Part shown: positions 1 through 5,895 of the stretch, one piece after another
How the letters are laid out: every line of letters starts with the position of its first letter
Position numbering within the stretch: the stretch's first letter is position 1
DNA from: Desulfofustis sp.
GTDB lineage: Bacteria; Desulfobacterota; Desulfobulbia; Desulfobulbales; Desulfocapsaceae
Direction: 5' to 3'
DNA: 5,895 nucleotides
Assembly (NCBI GenBank): GCA_030604345.1
Contig: JAUVWB010000121.1
Location: 1 to 5,895, forward strand
Notes under the pieces: generated by a model
Seen by the model: only the letters and a program-made list of their open reading frames with translations
Databases searched by the model: none
Told to the model about the DNA's origin: nothing
Made by a program: the position numbers and the translations under genes

Positions 1-1346
1 GCGACGATATTACGACAATCACCGACCATTACGCCGAGAATGGCTACGCCTTCGCCGAAGTGAGACCGGATATCGCCAAATCGGAAGGCGGCGGCAGGGT
101 GGATGTGAAGTTCACCATCTACCGCGGCGACCTCGTCTATATCAACCGGGTCATAGTCAAAGGCAATAGTCGTACCCGGGACAACGTCATCCGACGCGAG
201 GTCCAGGTCGCCGAAGGGGGCATCTTCAATGCCAAGGGGTTGCGCAATACCAACCAGAAACTGCAGCGGCTCGATTTCTTCGAGGAGATCAACGTCACCC
301 CCGAACCGACCCTGGATCCGGACAAGATGGATATCATCATCGACGTCAAGGAAAAGAGCACCGGCCAGTTCAGTATCGGCGCCGGCTATTCTTCGGTGGA
401 CGACCTGATCGTCATGGGCGAGATTTCGGAGAACAACTTCCTCGGCATGGGGCATCGCCTGGCGCTTGCCGCCAACATCGGCGGGAACAGCAGCCGTTAC
501 AACCTGAGTTGGACCAACCCGCGGGTGTACGACTCCCAGATATCCATGGGCTTTGATCTGTTCGACTGGGAGCGGGAGTATGACGACTATACCAAGGAGT
601 CCATCGGCGGAGCGCTCCGTTTCGGCCATCCCTTGTGGGAAGAGTGGCGGATGTATGAAAGCTATAGCTATACCGACACCGACCTGAGCGATATCAGCGA
701 CGACGCCTCCTACATCATCAAGCAATCGACCAAAGTACCGGTGACCAGTGCCGCCAGGGTCTCATTTGTTCGCGATACCCGTGATCGATTGTTTGGCGCC
801 ACGGAAGGGTCGCGTAATTCGATCGGCATCCAGTACGCCGGCGGCCCGTTTGGCGGGGATGCACAATTCACCGCCGTGGAGGCGGAAACAAGCTGGTATT
901 TCCCCTTCCCCTTCGGCACCACCTTTCATATTCTCGGCTCCATCGGCCAGGTCTGGGAGAACGAGACGGATAAGCTGCCAGTCTACGAGCGCTTCTATCT
1001 GGGCGGCATTAACACCATTCGCGGCTACAAGTACGGCAAAGTCAGTCCGATCGACCCGGAAACGGGCGACAGGATCGGCGGCGACCGCATGTGGTACACC
1101 AATATCGAACTGGTCCTACCGGTATTCAAGGAACAGGGTGTGTACGGCGTCGTCTTCTTCGATGCCGGCGACGCCCTCGAAGAAGACGAGGATTGGAGTG
1201 GCGGAGATATCGCCAAAGCGGTTGGTGTGGAGGCCCGCTGGCTCTCGCCGCTCGGTCCGTTTCGCCTGGTCTGGGGCTACAACCTCGACCCGCGCAGCGA
1301 TGAACCCGAAACCGTCTGGGATTTCAGTATCGGGGGCCGCTTCTGA
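1..1346 (+). CDS. bamA: Outer membrane protein assembly factor BamA (Omp85 family), 5'-truncated by the window edge
   Basis: BamA is the central subunit of the BAM complex, which folds and inserts beta-barrel proteins into the outer membrane. The open frame enters the window with its first complete codon at base 3 and ends at TGA 1344-1346, giving 447 visible residues. A GTG at base 60 lies inside the domain and is not the start. Residues 1-43 are the end of POTRA4. About 44-119 form POTRA5 (LVYINRVIVKGN through IIIDVKEKSTG). The Omp85 barrel starts near 121 (GQFSIGAGYSS). Diagnostic features are a FVRDTRDRLFGATEG strand pair near bases 760-810, the loop-6 IRGY motif (bases 1017-1028; the family consensus is V/I-R-G-F/Y), and a C-terminal beta-signal ending in Phe (FSIGGRF). 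Compared with the roughly 800-aa family length, the signal peptide and POTRA1-3 plus most of POTRA4 lie upstream. A terminator follows, so this is the last gene of its unit. TamA is a less likely alternative because the POTRA5/barrel style and loop 6 fit BamA better. Confidence 0.94.
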   Translation, partial: DDITTITDHYAENGYAFAEVRPDIAKSEGGGRVDVKFTIYRGDLVYINRVIVKGNSRTRDNVIRREVQVAEGGIFNAKGLRNTNQKLQRLDFFEEINVTPEPTLDPDKMDIIIDVKEKSTGQFSIGAGYSSVDDLIVMGEISENNFLGMGHRLALAANIGGNSSRYNLSWTNPRVYDSQISMGFDLFDWEREYDDYTKESIGGALRFGHPLWEEWRMYESYSYTDTDLSDISDDASYIIKQSTKVPVTSAARVSFVRDTRDRLFGATEGSRNSIGIQYAGGPFGGDAQFTAVEAETSWYFPFPFGTTFHILGSIGQVWENETDKLPVYERFYLGGINTIRGYKYGKVSPIDPETGDRIGGDRMWYTNIELVLPVFKEQGVYGVVFFDAGDALEEDEDWSGGDIAKAVGVEARWLSPLGPFRLVWGYNLDPRSDEPETVWDFSIGGRF

Positions 1347-1378
1347 GCCACTGAAAAAAACGGTTCTCTCCTGAGCGA

Positions 1379-1414
1379 GCCGGCTGCATGCTTCGTGCAG
1401 CCGGCGCTTTTTTT
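1379..1414 (+). terminator. Rho-independent terminator downstream of bamA
   Basis: A perfect 10-bp GC-rich inverted repeat (arm GCCGGCTGCA at 1379-1388, arm TGCAGCCGGC at 1396-1405) encloses a 7-base loop. It is followed by GC and a run of seven T (1408-1414). This is the classic intrinsic terminator layout on the + strand, 32 bases past the bamA stop. The T-run ends two bases before the mfd ATG, so the same element also forms the immediate 5' region of mfd. No matching T-run sits close to the stem on the - strand, so it looks unidirectional. Confidence 0.93.
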
Positions 1415-1416
1415 CC

Positions 1417-4400
1417 ATGATCGCAACCGACTTATCACTTCTTTCCAGCGCTGTGCTGGTATCCGGTCTGCGTGGTTCCAGCCCGGCCTGGTTCTGCGCC
1501 AACCGCAGTAAGCAGGGCCCCCTTTGCTGTATCCTTGCCGATGAGCAGCAGGTCTCCGCCTTTGAACAGGACCTGGCGCTATTTACCGATCTGCCGGTCC
1601 TCTCCTATCCCGGTTACGAGACCCCTCCCTACACACCGCTCTCGCCCGATCCCCAGACTGCTGCCGCCCGCCTGTCGACGCTCTATCGAAGCAGTGGGAC
1701 AAGCGACCGATTCATCCTGGTGATTTCCGTTGAGGCCCTGCTGCGCCGCGTCATCCCGCAAGCCCTGCTGCAACAGCGAGCCGAGTTGCTCATAGCCGGT
1801 GAAGATTTCGATCTGGTTACGCTACGTAACGCGCTGGTCGCCATGGGCTACGAAGCAACGTCTCTGGTTCGTAGCTATGGCGATTTTTCAGTGCGCGGCG
1901 GGATTCTGGACCTCTTTCCTCCACCATTCGTCCTGCCTGACGGGTCCCTGCACGACGGACCACTGCGGTTCGACTTCTTCGGCGATACCATAGAATCGAT
2001 TCGCCCTTTCAATCCCTTGAACCAGCGTTCAGTCGGCAGTATCGACGAGGCGGTCCTCCTCCCGGTAAGTGATATCATTTTCGCTGCCGAGACGCCCACT
2101 CAGCGAACAGCTCTGTTAAACAGATTCCACCAGCGAAGTGAAGAACTTCAGTGGGATTCGTTGCAGACCAAAGAGATCATCGACCGATTGCACCAAGGCG
2201 CACGGTTTGCCGGAATCGAAGCTTTTTTGCCGCTGTTCTGTCCTGATGCATCCTCCGCTACCGCCACCGTCTTCGATTATCTGCCGGCGACCACGACGCT
2301 CCTGCTGATCGACCCCGAGTCCGTCCTCCGTCAGGCACGCTTGGTGGAAGAACGAATTGCCGCCAACTACGCCAACGCCCGACAGAACGGCGCCCCGGCC
2401 CTGCCGCCCCGGGAGTTGTTTGTCGATACCAACGACTTGGGTGTCATCGGCAGCACTTTTTCACGTATCGCGATAACCGACTTTATCCCCGAAGACCAGC
2501 CGGCGGTGACCATTCCCACCACCGGCCATCGTTTGCTCAAGCAGGAGATATCCCTGCAACGCAAAACCCAGGGGTTGCTCGGCCCGCTAGCCGCACAGAT
2601 ACGCGCCTGGCACGAAGACGGTGATCGGGTTATCATCTGCTGCCGCTCCCAGACTAGACAGAAAATGCTGGCCGAACTGCTGGAGCGCTCCTCCTTTACC
2701 CTCGCCCTCCTGCCAACACCTTTTAATCTTGAGCGATTGACTGCCGACGCGGAAGCGTCCACTCTCTTTCTCTGCGACAGTCCGTTGCAGAAAGGATTCA
2801 GTCTACCGGAACAACGCTGCCACCTGTTGTCGGAAAGCGAGCTGTTCGGCGAGATGCGGCTGGGCAGCAAAAAAAAGCAAAGACGCGGAGAGGCAGAGCC
2901 TTTCAATTTCACCGAGCTGCAGGAAGGCGACATCGTGGTCCACCGGGAACATGGCCTCGGGTTTTACCGGGGGCTGGTGACCATGGAATTGCAAGGAATA
3001 ACCAACGATTTCATGTTGATCGAGTACCGGGACGGAGACAAGCTCTACCTCCCGGTCGATCGGCTCAACCAAGTCAGCCGTTACGAGGGGCTGTCCGACA
3101 AGGAACCGAAGATCGACCGGCTGGGCGCTCAAGCCTGGAGAAACACCAAGAAAAAAGTCTCGGATGAGGTTTGGAAAATAGCCCACGAGTTGCTGCAGAT
3201 CTACGCTGCCCGGGAACTACGCAGCGGCCGGGCCTTCTCCTCTCCCGGCAGTTTCGATCGAGAGTTGGACGAATCATTCCCCTTTGACGAAACTCCCGGC
3301 CAGGATCGGGCCATCAATGAGACACTCGACGACCTTCTCTCGGACAAGCCGATGGATCGGCTGATCTGCGGTGATGTCGGGTACGGTAAGACGGAAGTGG
3401 CCATCCGCGCGGCCTTCAAAGTGGTTGAGGACGGTTTTCAGGTGGCGGTCCTGGTACCAACCACCGTCCTGGCCGAACAGCATGCCAAGACGTTTGCCGA
3501 TCGGCTCAAGGACTTCCCGGTGCGAATCGAGTGCCTCAATCGCTTCCGGTCACGCCAGGAACAGAAGAAGATCGTGGCCGTCCTGACCGAACACCGCATC
3601 GACATCGTCATCGGCACTCACCGGCTGTTGTCCAAAGATGTGTCGTTCGCCCGACTTGGCCTGCTCATCGTCGACGAAGAACACCGGTTCGGCGTGACGC
3701 ATAAGGAACGAATCAAAAAGATCAAGGCGGAGGTGGACGTCCTCACCCTGACGGCCACCCCGATCCCACGCACCCTGCAATTATCCCTGCTGGGAATCCG
3801 CGATCTCTCGGTCATCTCCACACCCCCCGAGCATCGCCGGCCGATCAAGACCTTTGTCGCCCGTTACGACGACCTGGTCATCAAAGAGGCGGTGAGCCGG
3901 GAACTGCTGCGCGGCGGACAGGTCTTCGTGGTCCATAATCGGGTCAAATCGATACACCGCATGGCCGCCACCGTCCAGAGCCTGGTTCCCGAAGCGAGAA
4001 TCGCCGTGGCCCACGGACAGATGCCGGCCAAGGACCTGGAAGAGATCATGGTGGCCTTCGTCAACCACCAGATCGACGTGCTGATCAGCACCACCATCAT
4101 AGAATCCGGCCTCGACATCCCCAGCGCGAACACCATCATCATCAATCGTGCCGACCGCCTCGGTTTGGCCGAGATCTACCAATTGCGCGGCCGCGTCGGA
4201 CGTTCGGCAACGCAGTCTTTCGCCTACCTGCTGGTACCGTCGCTCGACCATCTGTCCAAAGACTCCCGCGAACGGCTGCGGGCGTTGATGGAGTACAATG
4301 AATTGGGCGGTGGTTTCAAGCTGGCCATGTCCGATCTGCAGATCCGCGGCGGCGGTAATTTGCTCGGTGTCTCGCAGAGCGGCCACATTGCAGCCATCGG

Positions 4401-4953
4401 CTATGACCTGTACCTGGATCTGCTGCAAAAAACGGTGGCGGACCTGAAGGCCCGGCAACATGTCGGCGATGCGGCTGCCATCCAGGACGACCTGGACCCG
4501 GAAATCAGCCTCCGCATTTCGGCCTACATCCCGGAACAGTATATGCCGGACATCAGCCAACGCTATCTGATGTACCGAAGGATAGCCGCCCTGAGCAGCC
4601 CCAACCAACCCCCGGCAGAAGAGCTCAGGGCGGAACTCGACGACCGTTACGGCCGCCTCCCCGTCGAGGTGGAGAACCTGTTTCAAATCGTCGCCATCAA
4701 GAAGCGGTTGATTCCCCTGCGCATCAACAAACTAGAACGGGGTACCGGCAACCTGGTCTTCTCTTTCCTTGCCGACACCCCGATCACCGCCGAACGCTTG
4801 CTCACCTACATCCAAAGCCGCGGCAAACGGGCGCGACTGCTACCCGATGGCCGGATGATCGTCCTCGTGCCAGAGGAAAAGCCGGCCCTCGTGCAGCACA
4901 TTATCGACCAAACGCTTACCGATCTCTCCCAACTGATCCATGCCACCCCGTAA
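1417..4953 (+). CDS. mfd: Transcription-repair coupling factor Mfd (ATP-dependent DNA translocase)
   Basis: Mfd binds RNA polymerase stalled at DNA lesions, pushes it off by ATP-driven translocation and recruits UvrA for nucleotide excision repair. The 1178-aa product is close to E. coli Mfd (about 1148 aa) and appears intact. Domains in order: a UvrB-like N-terminal module (about 15-330) with YPGYETPPYTPLSPD from residue 64 and RGGILDLFPP from 160, the UvrA-contacting region, and no Walker A, as expected for this degenerate module. A basic linker lies at about 484-490. The CarD-like RNA-polymerase-interacting domain is about 498-560 (EGDIVVHREHGLGFYRG). The SF2 RecG-like translocase follows, with Walker A GDVGYGKT 652-659, DEEH 753-756, TATPIPRT 779-786, TTIIESGLDIP 892-902 and QLRGRVGR 922-929. 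A C-terminal TRCF domain starts at about 1029. ATG 1417 is chosen because an in-frame stop at 1372-1374 leaves no ATG, GTG or TTG upstream. Only 16 residues precede the first conserved block, and no Shine-Dalgarno is visible. GTG 1453 is a weaker alternative start. The gene overlaps the downstream nucleotidase gene. Confidence 0.97.
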   Translation: MIATDLSLLSSAVLVSGLRGSSPAWFCANRSKQGPLCCILADEQQVSAFEQDLALFTDLPVLSYPGYETPPYTPLSPDPQTAAARLSTLYRSSGTSDRFILVISVEALLRRVIPQALLQQRAELLIAGEDFDLVTLRNALVAMGYEATSLVRSYGDFSVRGGILDLFPPPFVLPDGSLHDGPLRFDFFGDTIESIRPFNPLNQRSVGSIDEAVLLPVSDIIFAAETPTQRTALLNRFHQRSEELQWDSLQTKEIIDRLHQGARFAGIEAFLPLFCPDASSATATVFDYLPATTTLLLIDPESVLRQARLVEERIAANYANARQNGAPALPPRELFVDTNDLGVIGSTFSRIAITDFIPEDQPAVTIPTTGHRLLKQEISLQRKTQGLLGPLAAQIRAWHEDGDRVIICCRSQTRQKMLAELLERSSFTLALLPTPFNLERLTADAEASTLFLCDSPLQKGFSLPEQRCHLLSESELFGEMRLGSKKKQRRGEAEPFNFTELQEGDIVVHREHGLGFYRGLVTMELQGITNDFMLIEYRDGDKLYLPVDRLNQVSRYEGLSDKEPKIDRLGAQAWRNTKKKVSDEVWKIAHELLQIYAARELRSGRAFSSPGSFDRELDESFPFDETPGQDRAINETLDDLLSDKPMDRLICGDVGYGKTEVAIRAAFKVVEDGFQVAVLVPTTVLAEQHAKTFADRLKDFPVRIECLNRFRSRQEQKKIVAVLTEHRIDIVIGTHRLLSKDVSFARLGLLIVDEEHRFGVTHKERIKKIKAEVDVLTLTATPIPRTLQLSLLGIRDLSVISTPPEHRRPIKTFVARYDDLVIKEAVSRELLRGGQVFVVHNRVKSIHRMAATVQSLVPEARIAVAHGQMPAKDLEEIMVAFVNHQIDVLISTTIIESGLDIPSANTIIINRADRLGLAEIYQLRGRVGRSATQSFAYLLVPSLDHLSKDSRERLRALMEYNELGGGFKLAMSDLQIRGGGNLLGVSQSGHIAAIGYDLYLDLLQKTVADLKARQHVGDAAAIQDDLDPEISLRISAYIPEQYMPDISQRYLMYRRIAALSSPNQPPAEELRAELDDRYGRLPVEVENLFQIVAIKKRLIPLRINKLERGTGNLVFSFLADTPITAERLLTYIQSRGKRARLLPDGRMIVLVPEEKPALVQHIIDQTLTDLSQLIHATP

Positions 4954-5668
4954 CACAAGCAACGGGTCGTCCACCGCCATCGACTGGTCAGCTATTGAGA
5001 CTGTCCTTCTCGACCTGGATGGGACCTTGCTCGACAAATACTTCGATGACTACTTCTGGGAAGAATATGTGCCCCTGGTCTACGCCCGGAAAAACGGCAT
5101 AACTCCGGATCGTTCCCGCTCCCTGCTATTGCAGCGTTACCGATCGGTGGAAAAGACCCTGCACTGGACCAACCTCGATTTCTGGTCGGAACAACTCGAG
5201 CTCGATATCGTCCAACTCAAGCTCAGCATCGCTCACCTCATCACTCTTCGCCCCCATGCACTTGATTTTCTTGATTTTCTCGAACAACACGGCAAAGAGA
5301 TATTCCTGGTGACCGCCGCCCACCCGAAGACCTTGCAAATCAAATTGGACAAAGTTGCCATCAGCCATCGTTTCCATCGCATCGTTTGTACCGATGACAT
5401 CGGCCTGCCCAAGGAAGAACCTGATTTTTGGTACCGGCTGGCACGCTGCATTACCTTTTCTCCTGGTCGCACCCTGCTCGCCGACGATACCGCCGGGGTC
5501 TTGGAGAGAGCCAGACGGTATGGAATTGAGCACCTGATCTTCATCGCCCACCCGAACTCCAGATCCGGTATTCGACACCATCACAATTTCCGATCCATCG
5601 CCCATTTCAATGAACTCATGCCCCCGGCCCTCACAGAACCGGCAAAATCTACGGAAACGTCTCTTTAA
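4940..5668 (+). CDS. yrfG: HAD-superfamily hydrolase, YrfG-like (probable GMP/IMP 5'-nucleotidase)
   Basis: This is a 242-aa soluble cytoplasmic HAD phosphatase. E. coli YrfG dephosphorylates purine nucleoside monophosphates such as GMP and IMP; the same substrate here is inferred from resemblance. Visible HAD motifs: motif I DLDGT 25-29 (nucleophile Asp25, acid/base Asp27), motif II Thr125 in VTAAHP, motif III Lys158 in GLPKEEPDFW, and motif IV Asp182-Asp183. The cap segment carries blocks I recall from YrfG: FDDYFWEEYVP (35-45), KNGITP (51-56) and LHWTNLDFWSEQLELDI (74-90). These make this subgroup more likely than generic phosphoglycolate phosphatases. ATG 4940 is the only canonical start, since an in-frame TGA lies at 4934-4936 and no ATG, GTG or TTG occurs between it and the DLDGT motif. 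It adds about 10 residues at the N-terminus relative to E. coli YrfG. The start lies within the last 14 bases of mfd and lacks a Shine-Dalgarno sequence, which suggests translational coupling to mfd. Family assignment is strong; the exact substrate is less certain. Confidence 0.85.
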   Translation: MPPRNTSNGSSTAIDWSAIETVLLDLDGTLLDKYFDDYFWEEYVPLVYARKNGITPDRSRSLLLQRYRSVEKTLHWTNLDFWSEQLELDIVQLKLSIAHLITLRPHALDFLDFLEQHGKEIFLVTAAHPKTLQIKLDKVAISHRFHRIVCTDDIGLPKEEPDFWYRLARCITFSPGRTLLADDTAGVLERARRYGIEHLIFIAHPNSRSGIRHHHNFRSIAHFNELMPPALTEPAKSTETSL

Positions 5669-5692
5669 GGGGCTTTTAATTCCAACAAAACC

Positions 5693-5708
5693 GGTGTGGA
5701 CGAACACC
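5693..5708 (-). terminator. Weak hairpin in the convergent intergenic gap, possible poor terminator for the - strand gene
   Basis: GGTGT (5693-5697) pairs with ACACC (5704-5708) around a 6-base loop. Read on the - strand the stem is followed by GGTTTTGTT, a poor and interrupted T-run. On the + strand no T-run follows, so yrfG has no recognisable intrinsic terminator in this window. The rest of 5669-5741 shows only short imperfect repeats, such as AAGG (5711-5714) and CCTT (5720-5723). The stem is only 5 bp, so it may be a chance match. Confidence 0.2.
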
Positions 5709-5741
5709 AAAAGGGATTGCCTTGGTTGGGTGAATGCGGTA

Positions 5742-5895
5742 TCAATAGTTCATGTGCCAACGGTCGTTGCCCTTGTTCCTGAGGGCGCGGACCTCGACGC
5801 GATCAACGATCCGCCCGTCAGGTATGCTCATGGCTCCATACCAATCAGTAGCCTTTTCGTGTGTTCTGGCAGCACTCTGTATCGGCCTTTCTTCC
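5742..5895 (-). CDS. Unrecognised protein, C-terminal end only (start beyond the window edge)
   Basis: On the - strand a frame is open from the right edge (first full codon 5894-5892) to TGA at 5744-5742, giving 50 residues. The visible sequence runs from EERPIQSAARTHEKATDWYG through AMSIPDGRIVDRVEV to a tail ending RWHMNY. It is hydrophilic and mixed in composition, with no membrane segment. About 31 of 50 third codon positions are G or C, rising to about 22 of 28 in the last part, which resembles real coding sequence here. It would converge on yrfG with a 73-base gap. I do not recognise a family. The opposite strand is also open over 5752-5895 (a Cys-rich, partly hydrophobic frame), so coding direction is not settled. 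The - strand frame looks more protein-like, but the call is tentative. Confidence 0.45.
   Translation of the reverse strand, partial: EERPIQSAARTHEKATDWYGAMSIPDGRIVDRVEVRALRNKGNDRWHMNY

Noticed and set aside
748..1374. 208-codon + strand frame overlapping the bamA barrel
   Set aside because: This is an out-of-frame shadow of bamA, rich in Ser, Arg and Pro. The bamA frame carries the conserved IRGY and C-terminal beta-signal.
2367..2933. 188-codon - strand frame inside mfd
   Set aside because: Low-complexity Ser/Arg-rich translation opposite a well-supported gene; no domain or start signal supports it.
3151..3157. Second A-run with AAAAAAG in mfd
   Set aside because: The heptamer is out of phase for simultaneous -1 slippage (codons AAG AAA AAA GTC), so it is not a plausible frameshift site.
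3781..4686. 301-codon open frame on the - strand inside mfd
   Set aside because: It lies entirely opposite the conserved helicase and C-terminal part of mfd. Its composition (runs of Val, Asp, Gln and His) is typical of antisense to GC-rich coding DNA, and it has no recognisable domain.
5262..5279. Tandem 9-base repeat TTGATTTTC x2
   Set aside because: It encodes Leu-Asp-Phe twice within the HAD helix and only two copies are present. It is probably a chance codon repeat, not a regulatory or mobile element.
5126..5710. 194-codon open frame on the - strand across yrfG
   Set aside because: It is antisense to all the conserved HAD motifs downstream of motif I, and its translation shows no family motif. 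The + strand protein explains the region fully.
5752..5895. + strand frame from ATG 5752 (or ATG 5824/5830) to the window edge, with a signal-peptide-like hydrophobic stretch
   Set aside because: The N-terminal region after ATG 5824 lacks the usual Lys/Arg before the hydrophobic core, and the first half is Arg/Ser/Thr-rich like antisense sequence. The opposite frame looks more like a real protein. It is kept as an alternative rather than annotated.

Overview
The window is chromosomal housekeeping DNA from a moderately GC-rich Gram-negative bacterium. An outer-membrane assembly gene (bamA) establishes a diderm. The overall look of the BamA and Mfd proteins fits a deltaproteobacterium-like lineage (Desulfobacterota), but that placement is an impression from protein style and was not computed. 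No RNA genes, insertion sequences, CRISPR arrays or phage genes were found.

Layout: (1) Positions 1-1346, + strand: the 3' part of bamA, the beta-barrel assembly factor. It covers the end of POTRA4, POTRA5 and the whole 16-strand-type barrel; the 5' end lies outside the window. (2) 1379-1414: a strong intrinsic terminator closing the bamA unit. (3) 1417-4953, + strand: a complete mfd gene for the transcription-repair coupling factor (1178 aa). Its ATG lies two bases after the terminator's T-run, with no Shine-Dalgarno sequence. (4) 4940-5668, + strand: a HAD-family hydrolase closely resembling the YrfG GMP/IMP nucleotidase. It overlaps the end of mfd by 14 bases, so the two are probably co-transcribed and translationally coupled. 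(5) 5669-5741: a short intergenic gap with only a weak hairpin. (6) 5742-5895, - strand: probably the C-terminal end of an unrecognised gene converging on yrfG, cut by the window edge.

Working together: bamA (envelope biogenesis) and mfd (DNA repair at stalled RNA polymerase) look like adjacent but separate units divided by the terminator. mfd and the nucleotidase form a two-gene operon whose functional link is not obvious. I do not see an undescribed multi-gene system. The points most worth a second look are the terminator abutting the mfd start codon, an in-phase slippery heptamer with a downstream hairpin inside mfd, and the unidentified convergent reading frame at the right edge.
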